DNA of 37,345 nucleotides from an uncultured Alphaproteobacteria bacterium (GTDB lineage: Bacteria; Pseudomonadota; Alphaproteobacteria; Thalassobaculales; Thalassobaculaceae): contig CACITD010000024.1 of the NCBI GenBank assembly GCA_902589475.1, positions 1-37,345 on the forward strand, in the 5' to 3' direction. Numbering within the stretch: position 1 is the first letter of the stretch; the number at the start of each line of letters is the position of its first letter. Both the position numbers and the translations under genes were made by a program. This document shows positions 15,718 to 24,018 of this stretch, piece by piece. Below the pieces are notes generated by a model. That model did not search any database and was not told the DNA's origin. It was given only the letters and a program-made list of their open reading frames with translations.

Positions 15718-17298
15718 ATGGCCTTATCACAGCGTTTGGACCTGAGACAATCCCAATCACTGGTGATGACCCCTCAATTACAACAAGCCATAAAATTATT
15801 GCAATTTTCGAATGCTGAATTGACGGAGTTTGTAGAAAGTGAGTTAGAAAAAAACCCATTACTGGAAGCAGACGAAGGAGAACGATCATTTTCGGAAGAA
15901 GCGTCTGAAGATAATGTAACGGCCTATGAAAAAGCCCATGATCCGGATGTAAAACAAGCAGAAAGTGAGGAAGGTTTTTCAGATGAAATAGTCCAAGATA
16001 CTTTGCTTCAAACTTCATCAGAAAATTTACCATCATTAAATGATGATCCGAATGACACTGATTATGAAAACAACTGGGGAAGCGCCGGGGTTAATGATCC
16101 AAATGAGCTAGGACCGAGCGCAATTGGAGAGGACTATACATCATATAAGACCTCCGGCAACTCTAATAATTTTGACCATCCCGATTACAATATAGACGAG
16201 ACAGCTAGTGCTGACAAAACTCTTCGCCAACATTTATATGAACAACTTGGGGTAGACTTTATCGGCATTCAAGAAAGACTAATAGGCGCCCACTTGATTG
16301 AAATGATCGATGATACAGGATATTTATTGACTGACCCTTCCGACTTAATGGCAAACTTGGACTGTACCGAAGAGCAAATAAACAATGTTTTATGCAAATT
16401 GCAGCACTTCGATCCACCAGGTGTATTCGCCAGAAATTTATCAGAATGCCTTGCCCTGCAACTACGCGACAAAGACCGACTAGATCCTGCAATGCAGACG
16501 CTTATTGAAAACCTCGATCAACTAGCCAAACATGAGTTGGGTAATTTGAAGAAGTTATGCAATGTAGATGATGAAGATATTGTAGAAATGATATCCGAAA
16601 TAAAATCTCTGAACCCAAAACCAGGATTATTATTTGAGCCTTCAATTGAGCAACAAATTGCACCGGACGTAATACTCAGGGCTAGTCCAGACGGCACCTG
16701 GCTTGTTGAACTCAACCCGGAAACTTTACCTAAAGTACTAGTCAACAATAGCTACTATGCAAAAGTTTCGAAAAAGCAGATGCTTAAACCAGAAAAAGAG
16801 TATTTAAACGAATGTATTCAATCAGCCAACTGGCTTGTAAAGTCTTTGCATCAGAGAGCAACAACAATAATAAAGGTAGCTTCCGAGATAGTAAGTCAGC
16901 AAGACAACTTTTTTAGGTTTGGGGTACAATATCTAAAACCGCTTGTTCTTCGAGACGTTGCATCTGCAATAGAGATGCATGAAAGTACCGTCAGTCGTGT
17001 CACTAATAATAAATATATCTCTACCCCAAGAGGAATGTTAGAATTGAAGTATTTTTTTTCCTCCTCAATCGCATCTGCTGCGGGAGGCGATGCACTTTCG
17101 GCAGAAGCTGTAAAAGCAAGGATTAAAGCTCTAGTGGACTCAGAAGAACCCAACAAAATTTTGTCCGATGATCGCATAGTAGAGATACTTGTCGGCCAAG
17201 GTGTTGATATCGCTCGTCGTACCGTAGCTAAATACCGAGACGCGATGCGGATCCCTTCCTCGGTTCAAAGGAGACGACAAAAATCGATTAAAATCTAA
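15718..17298 (+). CDS. rpoN: RNA polymerase sigma-54 factor
   Basis: A 526-residue sigma-54. Region I (1 to about 50) is the Gln/Leu-rich segment LRQSQSLVMTPQLQQAIKLL ending ELEKNPLLE. Region II (about 50-150) is acidic and variable. The core-binding and helix-turn-helix parts follow (HESTVSRVTNNKYI). The RpoN box ARRTVAKYR is at 499-507. It directs RNA polymerase to -24/-12 promoters and needs enhancer-binding ATPases. Its position after lptB is standard in Alphaproteobacteria. Unusually, no hpf/raiA or ptsN gene follows; the next gene is a Nudix hydrolase. Confidence 0.96.
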   Translation: MALSQRLDLRQSQSLVMTPQLQQAIKLLQFSNAELTEFVESELEKNPLLEADEGERSFSEEASEDNVTAYEKAHDPDVKQAESEEGFSDEIVQDTLLQTSSENLPSLNDDPNDTDYENNWGSAGVNDPNELGPSAIGEDYTSYKTSGNSNNFDHPDYNIDETASADKTLRQHLYEQLGVDFIGIQERLIGAHLIEMIDDTGYLLTDPSDLMANLDCTEEQINNVLCKLQHFDPPGVFARNLSECLALQLRDKDRLDPAMQTLIENLDQLAKHELGNLKKLCNVDDEDIVEMISEIKSLNPKPGLLFEPSIEQQIAPDVILRASPDGTWLVELNPETLPKVLVNNSYYAKVSKKQMLKPEKEYLNECIQSANWLVKSLHQRATTIIKVASEIVSQQDNFFRFGVQYLKPLVLRDVASAIEMHESTVSRVTNNKYISTPRGMLELKYFFSSSIASAAGGDALSAEAVKARIKALVDSEEPNKILSDDRIVEILVGQGVDIARRTVAKYRDAMRIPSSVQRRRQKSIKI

Positions 17299-17364
17299 CT
17301 TGATAATAATTTGCAAAAAGTGTTGAGAAGTCATTATAAATAAATGCTTCTGAGGAGTGGTAAG

Positions 17365-17400
17365 ATGTTGACAAATCCAATCGCTAATCTTGGCCCATAA
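17365..17400 (+). other. Possible 11-codon leader ORF before the Nudix gene
   Basis: An ATG at 17365 with a strong Shine-Dalgarno (GAGGAG at 17352-17357) opens a frame of 11 codons encoding MLTNPIANLGP and stops at 17398-17400. The Nudix ATG lies two bases further at 17403, in another frame and without its own ribosome binding site. This arrangement could couple translation of the hydrolase to the leader. It may equally be chance. Confidence 0.3.
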
Positions 17401-17402
17401 TT

Positions 17403-18152
17403 ATGCTTGATGAAGAAAGTGGAAACAACTTGGAAAATAAAGAACAATCTGACAGAAACAACCAAACTGTTGGAGATTTGCCCACAAAGAACCCAGAAAT
17501 AAAATATCCGGTAAAACCTAAAGACTCAGCAAGCTTAATTGTCTTAAGGAATAAAGAAAGCGAGCTGCAGGTACTGATGGGCCGGCGGGGACGTAAAGCG
17601 GTCTTCAGCAATGTCTATGTATTTCCGGGGGGGAAACTTGAAGCGTGCGACAAGCTACCAAATCCTGCTTCAAATTTGCGACAAAATCTGTCCGAAAGAA
17701 TTTCAACCGATATAGGAAAATCAAGTAGCTTTGCGATGGCTGCTGTACGGGAAACCTTTGAAGAAACTGGGCTTTTCCTTGGCGCACCTGGGGACGTTGG
17801 GGAAACTCATAATCAAAGCTGGAACCAAGTGAGAGCTCTGGGACTTGCTCCAGATTTAGCTAAATTAGAATACGTTGGCCATGCAATCACGCCAGCCTCT
17901 AAAGCCTTTAGATTTAACGCACGTTTTTTCTATGCCTGGGAATCAGATATGTCAGGACAGCTTGGGGGCAGCGGCGAACTTGCCGATCTGGCGTTTTTAG
18001 ATATTGAAAAAGCATTAGAACTACCACTAGTTGATGTCACCCAGTTTATGTTAGAAGAAATAATTCGCCGTAAGGAAAGCGGCTTCACTATTCCCACAAC
18101 TTATCCCTTTTTCGGATATCGCAAGGATCGAAGGTACCAACGTTACAAATAA
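17403..18152 (+). CDS. Nudix hydrolase, NUDT19-like with interrupted Nudix box
   Basis: A 249-residue protein. The Nudix box is split: VFPGGKLEACDK (74-84) is followed by about 30 inserted residues and then AAVRETFEETGLFLG (113-127), so the Gly and the R-E-x-x-E-E-x-G parts are separated. This insertion is typical of the NUDT19/RP2-like subfamily, whose studied mouse member hydrolyses CoA and acyl-CoA diphosphates. GHAITPASKAFRFNARFF downstream is also typical. The first 40 residues are hydrophilic and probably disordered. The start is weakly supported: GAGGAG belongs to an upstream mini-frame. It is convergent with the metallo-hydrolase gene, with 17 bases between the stops. Confidence 0.87.
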   Translation: MLDEESGNNLENKEQSDRNNQTVGDLPTKNPEIKYPVKPKDSASLIVLRNKESELQVLMGRRGRKAVFSNVYVFPGGKLEACDKLPNPASNLRQNLSERISTDIGKSSSFAMAAVRETFEETGLFLGAPGDVGETHNQSWNQVRALGLAPDLAKLEYVGHAITPASKAFRFNARFFYAWESDMSGQLGGSGELADLAFLDIEKALELPLVDVTQFMLEEIIRRKESGFTIPTTYPFFGYRKDRRYQRYK

Positions 18153-18169
18153 AGCGTGCTAAGTCTACA

Positions 18170-19072
18170 TCACGTCAGGATGTACCGACCGTGGATATCC
18201 AGCCCGTCCATTGCCTCTACCTTCTTCTGCTCTACTAAGTAGATAACAGTAGCAAATAGGGAACGAGCTGCTGCTGCATGCAAGCTCTCTGATACATCTT
18301 GGTAAACAGTCTTAACCATCTGATCGATCGTGTTGTTTCCTAATTTCAAACATTCGAGAATGTTTTCTTCCCTCTCTCGGCGATGGTCTTGAAAAGCAGA
18401 AATAAGCTTCTGAGGTTCTAATATTTCAGGGCCATGTGCTGGGTAGTAGATTTTATCATCCCTTATAATTAGCTTATCAAGACTTCTCATATAATCACCC
18501 ATATCTCCATCAGGGGGAGAAACTATACTAGTTGACCATCCCATTACCTGATCACCTGGGAAAAGTACTTTCTCTTCATCCCAAGAAAAGCAAATATGGT
18601 TCGAGGTATGACCCGGAGTATGCAAACAACTAACACTCCAATCATCACCATAAATTACAGAACCATCTTGAATTTTCTCATCTGGACGAAAATCCATATC
18701 CCCGCCAGTTTGAGTTGTTAGTTTTAAACCTGGTTTTCCACTGCCATGTGGACCAAAACCATAAGTTGGAGCGCCAGTAATTTCTTTTAAGGCTTTCGCC
18801 GCTGGTGAATGATCATTATGTGTATGTGTAATTAGTATGTGTGAAACGGTCTCATTTTTTAGACCCTCAACAATAGCTTTGACATGCTCGGGTTGATCTG
18901 GACCAGGATCGATAACAGCAACGTTCCCTTCACCTAAAATATAAGTACCCGTACCCCTGAATGTAAAAGGACTGGGGTTATTGGCAGTTATCCTTCTTAT
19001 TCCAGGTGTAACATTCTCTATTTCCCCGTAATTCACCTCAAAATTTCTATTAAATGGGATTTTTGTAGCCAA
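18170..19072 (-). CDS. Metallo-beta-lactamase-fold hydrolase (LACTB2-like)
   Basis: A 300-residue MBL-fold protein. The metal ligands are visible: His83, His85, Asp87 and His88 in THTHNDH, His155 in HTPGHTS, Asp174 in FPGDQVMG and His213 in PAHGP. The C-terminal winged-helix-like part (about 230-290, with VYQDV and LFATVIYLVEQKKVE) is the LACTB2 pattern; human LACTB2 is a mitochondrial endoribonuclease. Bacterial members are usually annotated only as hydrolases. The start is a TTG at 19072 with AGGAGAG about 6 bases upstream; no ATG is available. The preceding FAH gene ends 9 bases before, so the two are probably co-transcribed. Confidence 0.88.
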   Translation of the reverse strand: MATKIPFNRNFEVNYGEIENVTPGIRRITANNPSPFTFRGTGTYILGEGNVAVIDPGPDQPEHVKAIVEGLKNETVSHILITHTHNDHSPAAKALKEITGAPTYGFGPHGSGKPGLKLTTQTGGDMDFRPDEKIQDGSVIYGDDWSVSCLHTPGHTSNHICFSWDEEKVLFPGDQVMGWSTSIVSPPDGDMGDYMRSLDKLIIRDDKIYYPAHGPEILEPQKLISAFQDHRREREENILECLKLGNNTIDQMVKTVYQDVSESLHAAAARSLFATVIYLVEQKKVEAMDGLDIHGRYILT

Positions 19073-19081
19073 AACTCTCTC

Positions 19082-19930
19082 CTATCCTTCAATTATTGGA
19101 TTTGAAAGCACACCTACTTGGGATATATCTATCTCACAAATATCACCTGGCCACATCCAAACCTTTGGATCCCGCCTAGATCCGACGCCTCCCGGTGTTC
19201 CTGTAGCGATGACATCGCCAGGAACTAATTCCGTGAAGGTTGAAATATAACTTATTATCCTTGGGATAGAAAAAATCATATCCGATACCTTGGCGTGCTG
19301 CATTACCTCACCATTTAGCCTTGATTCAACCGTTATACTTTGCAGGTCTGTTATCTCATCAGGGGTGATCATCCAAGGACCAAAGCCACCAGTTCCCATG
19401 AAATTTTTGCCCGGCGTGAACTGTGTAGTGTGCCTTTGAAACTCCCTTACACTTCCGTCATTATAACAAGAGTAACCAGCTATGTGACTGAAGGCATTTT
19501 CCTCGGAGATCCTGCGCCCCCGTGTTCCAATTATTACTGCCAGTTCCGCTTCAAAATCTAACGTGTCAGACTCTTTTGGTTTTATCATTGGAACATTGTG
19601 ACCAATTTGGGCATTTGCAAATCTGACAAAAATTGTGGGATTTCCAACCTCACCATGACCACCTTCCAATCTATGCTCATGATAGTTAAGTCCTACGCAT
19701 AGAATTTTTTCTGGATCAGTAATTACAGGGAGAAACATTGCCTGATCTACTGCCACTGTTCCCGGTTTTTTTGCTAAATCTTGGCCTACCTCTATTAATT
19801 TTTTCCGGGATATTGCGGAGCGTAGCGTGGGAAGTTCCTCTAACAAGGCTTCATCAACACTAACGAGCTGGCCGTCCTTCACAATGCCCCAGGTATTTTT
19901 GCTGTTATATATAAAACTTGCAAATTTCAT
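19082..19930 (-). CDS. Fumarylacetoacetate hydrolase (FAH) family protein
   Basis: A 282-residue FAH-family enzyme. The core begins KILCVGLNYHEH (75-86). The metal ligands are Glu127 and Glu129 in LDFEAELAVIIG and Asp158 in CYNDGS. The late family motif PGDVIATGTPGGVG is present. Members hydrolyse or decarboxylate acylpyruvates, 2-keto-3-deoxy acids or fumarylacetoacetate and need Mg or Mn; the substrate is not determined. The N-terminal domain (about 1-65) is the variable one. The ribosome binding site GAGGAG is about 9 bases before the ATG. It lies between an epimerase and an MBL hydrolase in a same-strand run, which suggests a catabolic role. Confidence 0.9.
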   Translation of the reverse strand: MKFASFIYNSKNTWGIVKDGQLVSVDEALLEELPTLRSAISRKKLIEVGQDLAKKPGTVAVDQAMFLPVITDPEKILCVGLNYHEHRLEGGHGEVGNPTIFVRFANAQIGHNVPMIKPKESDTLDFEAELAVIIGTRGRRISEENAFSHIAGYSCYNDGSVREFQRHTTQFTPGKNFMGTGGFGPWMITPDEITDLQSITVESRLNGEVMQHAKVSDMIFSIPRIISYISTFTELVPGDVIATGTPGGVGSRRDPKVWMWPGDICEIDISQVGVLSNPIIEG

Positions 19931-20010
19931 CGTATTTTCTCCTCAAGACCTTATAGCCGACTTCTATAAAAACAAGTAAACAATATATTTTATTAAGGAC
20001 GTAGGACCTG

Positions 20011-21021
20011 TCAGGGTTCGAGATTCCAAAAACCATTCGACTCATTGAGCCATATTTTGAAGTCCTCAAAAATTTCATTTAAATCTGCCGAAAGAGTGTA
20101 TCCTATGTCACGTAAAAAACGGTCTGGCGACATTTTTATCCTGTCTCTAGTTCCAAAAAGATCGATATTAGAAACCTCACCAAACTCGCATAGTCTGTAA
20201 TTAAAATCAGGATAAGACATTTTTAAAACCGCGCACCAATCGAAGACACTCCAGGTTTTACCGGAACTAATATTATAGAGAGAAGAGTTAACATTTTCAT
20301 GATTAGCCAATTTGTAAAGGGCTCGAGCCACATCGCGGCTATAGGTCCAGTCCCTTTCTTCTTTGCGGTCTATAAGAGCGGTTTCTCCCTTTAACGCTAG
20401 CAAAGTCGCTTGCATAGGCGCACTCAAAGTATCTCTGACCCCCGTGTCGTATTCCCAGCGTCCAAAAATGGCACTCAATCGAACGTTAATTACTCTCTTT
20501 TTTAATAGCTCACCCATCCTAAAAGCCACGCGTTCACCAGTATACTTCGATATAGCATATAGTGTCTGGGGATCTTCACGTGTTCCGAATTCATCTAGGC
20601 TATCTTTCCAGCCCGTATCACCAAAGCCACCATTTCCATAAGCTGAACCAGAACTAATATTAATAATTCTATTTACTGATGGGGCCTTGCAGGCCGCTTT
20701 GAGAACATTAAGAAGGCCAATAACGTTTACATCAAAGACAGATAGAGGATCTGAGATTTCCCGCTCGACACCCGCAGTAATTGCTGCGCCATAGAAAATG
20801 ACATCCACATCGTCTCCTGAAACAACTCGATCGACGTCTTCTGTATTGGTGATATCAAGTTGAATACTTGTAAATTTTCCTGGAAGTTTTGAGAAAACGT
20901 TACTAGCCGCAGGGGGGATCGGCGACTTATCTAAGGAGATTACTTGTTCCGAGGAAGAGAGCAATACCTCGATCACATTTAAACCGATAAACCCTGAACC
21001 CCCAACCACTAAGAAAGTCAT
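20011..21021 (-). CDS. NAD-dependent epimerase/dehydratase (extended SDR)
   Basis: A 336-residue extended short-chain dehydrogenase. The Rossmann motif GGSGFIG is at 7-13, with Asp31 selecting NAD. The catalytic Tyr155 and Lys159 are in YAISKYTGE, and the Ser pair is in NISSGSAYG (121-129). Downstream IFGRWEYDTGVRDT and RDWTYSRDVARALY are the usual substrate-side motifs of nucleotide-sugar epimerases, although relatives also act on non-sugar substrates. The genomic context is not a polysaccharide cluster, so a sugar function is not supported. It is 18 bases downstream of the cyclophilin gene and 80 bases upstream of the FAH gene. Confidence 0.9.
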   Translation of the reverse strand: MTFLVVGGSGFIGLNVIEVLLSSSEQVISLDKSPIPPAASNVFSKLPGKFTSIQLDITNTEDVDRVVSGDDVDVIFYGAAITAGVEREISDPLSVFDVNVIGLLNVLKAACKAPSVNRIINISSGSAYGNGGFGDTGWKDSLDEFGTREDPQTLYAISKYTGERVAFRMGELLKKRVINVRLSAIFGRWEYDTGVRDTLSAPMQATLLALKGETALIDRKEERDWTYSRDVARALYKLANHENVNSSLYNISSGKTWSVFDWCAVLKMSYPDFNYRLCEFGEVSNIDLFGTRDRIKMSPDRFLRDIGYTLSADLNEIFEDFKIWLNESNGFWNLEP

Positions 21022-21039
21022 ATAAACGAGCGACCTTTA

Positions 21040-21567
21040 TTACTTAATGTCAGCAGCGACCTGCATTTTTTCGATCTTGTCTGGATTTGCTGGCGGCTCT
21101 CCCCTTGTAATATTATCTACAAATTCCATACCGGCGCTTACTCTACCCCAGACTGTATATTGCTTATTAAGAAATTGGGCATCATCAAAGCAAATGAAAA
21201 ATTGGCTGTCACCGCTGTCGGGGTCCTGAGCACGCGCCATGCCGACAGCGCCACGTGTGAACGGCTCATCGGAAAATTCAGCTACCAATTTTTTGCCCGA
21301 GCCACCAGTTCCAGTACCGGTAGGGTCTCCTGTCTGCGCCATAAATCCGTCTATTACTCGATGGAATACAATACCATTATAAAAACCTTCCCGCGTAAGT
21401 TCTTTTATTCTTTCCACATGCTTGGGTGCAACATCTGGAAGTAAGTCAATTACGACGCGTCCATCCTTAAGATCGAGAAAGATCTGATTCTCGGGGTCAC
21501 TTGCCCCGGCTTTATCAGCTGTCATAATAAAAAACAAAGCTCCTATAATTAAAAGAAAACGACCCAT
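21040..21567 (-). CDS. Cyclophilin-type peptidyl-prolyl cis-trans isomerase, exported
   Basis: From the ATG at 21567 the protein has 175 residues. The frame extends to a TTG at 21579, but GGAG lies about 7 bases before the ATG. An N-terminal signal peptide of about 22 residues ends ADKAGA, so it is probably periplasmic. The cyclophilin core shows FYNGIVFHRVIDGFMAQTGDPTGTGTGG-type text (seen in pieces), AVGMARAQDPDSGDSQFFIC and FLNKQYTVWGRV. The catalytic Arg of FHRVIDGFMAQ is retained. It accelerates proline isomerisation during protein folding. The C-terminus is a short version without extra domains. It lies in the SDR-cobQ run. Confidence 0.92.
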   Translation of the reverse strand: MGRFLLIIGALFFIMTADKAGASDPENQIFLDLKDGRVVIDLLPDVAPKHVERIKELTREGFYNGIVFHRVIDGFMAQTGDPTGTGTGGSGKKLVAEFSDEPFTRGAVGMARAQDPDSGDSQFFICFDDAQFLNKQYTVWGRVSAGMEFVDNITRGEPPANPDKIEKMQVAADIK

Positions 21568-21621
21568 GCTAAGCTCCAAGGATCAAGGTTAAAAGAGATC
21601 CAATACAATACTCACAAGCTC

Positions 21622-23097
21622 CTAGCGCGCAAGGTCCAAAAGTCTTGGGACATCAATATTTTTATCTAAATGTTCAGAAAATTCATCTAACGTCCTTTCT
21701 ATCTCTATATCAAAGGACGACATGCTAAGTTTTTCCAGCCCACAATATTGAAGAAAGGCGTGGCGGAATTCGTCTTCGATGAACAATCCGTGCACGTATG
21801 TTCCCAGGACAAGGCCATTGGGTGACGATGCGCCGTCTAATCTTTCTTCGCCGTTCCCCGAGCAAATACTCACCAATGGGCGTGCACAGTCTGGCCCATA
21901 TGTTGATCCAATATGTATTTCATAACCAGTAATTTTTTTACCAAATTTGATATCGGTACCACTTACTTTTGTGACAGCTTTTTCTGAAGTAAGTTTCGTC
22001 GTCACATCTAATAAACCTAGTCCTGGGGCTGTTCCTGCATTACCTTCTATTCCTAGAGGATCACTAACTAGTTTACCCAGCATTTGATAACCCCCACATA
22101 TACCTAAAACAAGTTTTCTTTGTCTGATATGCGCCTGGATGTCTACATCCCATCCCTGCTCAACCAAAAAAGAGAGATCACCAATTGTCGATTTGCTCCC
22201 TGGAATCAAAATGAGATCTGCATCACTATTGATCGGCTCGCCAGGCTCCACTATTCTCAAATCTACACCTGGTTCGTTCTTTAAAGGATCCAAGTCATCA
22301 AAGTTAGCAATACGCGATAGCCTAGGCACAGAAATTTTCAATTGTTCTCTGATTGAGGCAGGCTCTCCTTTCAAACTCACTGCGTCTTCAGCAGGCAGCT
22401 TTCTCGCGTTTTGAAACCATGGAATGACTCCCAAACCTTGCCATTGCGTTCGTTTCTCGATTTCTTGAACACCCGATGTAAACAGTGATGCGTCACCACG
22501 GAACTTATTAATTACGAACCCTTTGATTAACTGGACCTCGTCAACGGGCAGCACAGCTTTCGTTCCAACTAAATTGGCAATCACTCCACCTCTATCAATA
22601 TCACCTATTAAGATTACGGGAGTGTTTACTGCTGTAGCAAAGCCCATGTTGGCGATATCGTTAGTTCTCAAATTTATTTCGGCTGTACTTCCCGCTCCCT
22701 CAACAAGAAGTAAGTCTGCCTCTTTCCGTATCTTTTCAAAACTTTCTAAAACATAGGGCAGCAGTTTAGGCTTTAGTTTTTGATATTCTCTTGCCGTAGC
22801 TCGGTCAAACATTTTTCCGTGAACAACGATCTGGGCGCCACTGTCCGTCTCAGGCTTTAGCAGAATAGGGTTCATATCAACGGTAGGTTGTATCCCGCAT
22901 GCCTTGGCCTGCAAAGCCTGAGCTCTTCCAACCTCCCCATTCCCTCCAGCTACAGCAGCATTATTCGACATATTTTGGGGTTTAAATGGTTGAACCTTAA
23001 TACCACGGTTTTTTGCCCATCTGCATAGCCCAGCTACCAAAAGGGACTTGCCTACATCTGACCCCGTTCCTTGAAACATTAAAGAGCGGGCAGACAT
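21622..23097 (-). CDS. cobQ: Cobyric acid synthase
   Basis: A 491-residue two-domain amidotransferase of adenosylcobalamin synthesis. The N-terminal part has the P-loop GTGSDVGKS (10-18) and QPFKPQNMSNNA of the CobQ/CbiP family. The middle carries LLVEGAGSTAEINLR and GDIDRGGVIA. The C-terminal glutaminase domain holds the nucleophile Cys334 in LGICGGYQML and His436 in TYVHGLF. It amidates four carboxyl groups of cobyrinic acid a,c-diamide, using glutamine and ATP. It is the only cobalamin gene in the window; the rest of the pathway must be elsewhere. No cobalamin riboswitch is visible just upstream, where the SDR gene ends 25 bases away. Confidence 0.95.
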   Translation of the reverse strand: MSARSLMFQGTGSDVGKSLLVAGLCRWAKNRGIKVQPFKPQNMSNNAAVAGGNGEVGRAQALQAKACGIQPTVDMNPILLKPETDSGAQIVVHGKMFDRATAREYQKLKPKLLPYVLESFEKIRKEADLLLVEGAGSTAEINLRTNDIANMGFATAVNTPVILIGDIDRGGVIANLVGTKAVLPVDEVQLIKGFVINKFRGDASLFTSGVQEIEKRTQWQGLGVIPWFQNARKLPAEDAVSLKGEPASIREQLKISVPRLSRIANFDDLDPLKNEPGVDLRIVEPGEPINSDADLILIPGSKSTIGDLSFLVEQGWDVDIQAHIRQRKLVLGICGGYQMLGKLVSDPLGIEGNAGTAPGLGLLDVTTKLTSEKAVTKVSGTDIKFGKKITGYEIHIGSTYGPDCARPLVSICSGNGEERLDGASSPNGLVLGTYVHGLFIEDEFRHAFLQYCGLEKLSMSSFDIEIERTLDEFSEHLDKNIDVPRLLDLAR

Positions 23098-23122
23098 TAT
23101 TCAGGCCCCAGAAAAACGACAT

Positions 23123-23860
23123 TTACCAATGTTCCACCCAAGGCCTTAAATCTATTTCAAAACTCCAGGCATTTCGGGGTTGACAATGCATATTCCAATA
23201 TGCCTCTGCGATCGCAGACGGATCCAAAATCCCATCATTTTCTTTTTGCGCGTATCTATCAGGAAACATTTTTTTTATCCACTCAGTATCGATGGCGCCA
23301 TCAATAACGACATGCCCAACATGAATGCCTTTGGGTCCCAACTCACGAGCCATTGATTGTGCCAAAGCTCGCAATCCATGTTTACCCGAAGCGAACGCAG
23401 AAAAACCATTACCTCCTCTCACACTCGCTGTTGCTCCGGTAAAAATGATAGTGCCTCGTTTTCTCTCACACATTGCGCGAGAAACCTCTCTACCCATAAG
23501 GAACCCACCAAAACAGCACATTTCCCAAACTTTAAAAAAAACGCGCGATGTCGTCTCATGTATTCCAAAACGGACATTACCCCCAACATTGTAAACAGCA
23601 ACTTCTATTGGTCCTATGTCCCTCTCTATCTTTTCGATAAATGGAACGACGTCATCCTCTCGCCGGGCATCAACTCCAAATGGATGAACAATGCCATCCA
23701 TCATCCTCATTTCTTGAGATAAGTTATCAAGGCTTTCGATTTTTCGTCTTGTTACAACAACTTGAAAACCTTCTTTGGCAAAGCGTTTTGCTATTGCTCC
23801 ACCAGTCGCATCTCCAGCACCAACAATCAGAGCTACACCCTTTTTAGTTTTAGTAGACAT
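23123..23860 (-). CDS. Atypical SDR-family protein lacking the catalytic tyrosine
   Basis: A 245-residue short-chain dehydrogenase fold. The cofactor loop is GAGDATGGAIA (14-24) and NVGG (91-94) replaces the usual NNAG. The active-site segment reads SAFASGKHG (154-162): the usual Tyr of Y-x-x-x-K is Phe156, while Lys160 is kept. The HVVIDGAIDTEW near 183 and this Phe match a subgroup (SDR_c10-like, from memory) that lacks the Tyr. It therefore may not be a normal oxidoreductase. The ATG has AGGA 7 bases upstream. It is first in the same-strand run that includes cobQ, and an FNR-type box lies 49-62 bases upstream of the start. Confidence 0.87.
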   Translation of the reverse strand: MSTKTKKGVALIVGAGDATGGAIAKRFAKEGFQVVVTRRKIESLDNLSQEMRMMDGIVHPFGVDARREDDVVPFIEKIERDIGPIEVAVYNVGGNVRFGIHETTSRVFFKVWEMCCFGGFLMGREVSRAMCERKRGTIIFTGATASVRGGNGFSAFASGKHGLRALAQSMARELGPKGIHVGHVVIDGAIDTEWIKKMFPDRYAQKENDGILDPSAIAEAYWNMHCQPRNAWSFEIDLRPWVEHW

Positions 23861-23908
23861 AAATTTTCCTACATCACAATTTTCTTTAATGCATGGCGGT
23901 CAAGTAAA

Positions 23909-23922
23909 TTGATACTTATCAA
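23909..23922. promoter_or_regulatory. Perfect FNR/Dnr-type box (TTGAT-N4-ATCAA)
   Basis: TTGATACTTATCAA matches the FNR consensus exactly. Its centre is about 55 bases upstream of the SDR start codon, a distance compatible with activation from about -41 or with repression, depending on the unmapped transcription start. It suggests oxygen- or NO-responsive control of the SDR-cobQ run, by FnrL- or Dnr-type regulators known in Alphaproteobacteria. No such regulator is in the window. Confidence 0.55.
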
Positions 23923-24018
23923 ATTCTCTAGCAAAAACAACTGATTGTTTCTTTGATAGACTAGGGAATTTTTTGAGAACAATGTAATATTATTTGAACT
24001 CAAGATAGTTTATTGGAG

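Noticed and set aside
20005-20030. T-arm-like GGGTTCGAGATTCC suggesting a tRNA end
   Set aside because: The stem does not pair, no acceptor or anticodon arm is present, and the bases encode the C-terminus of the epimerase.
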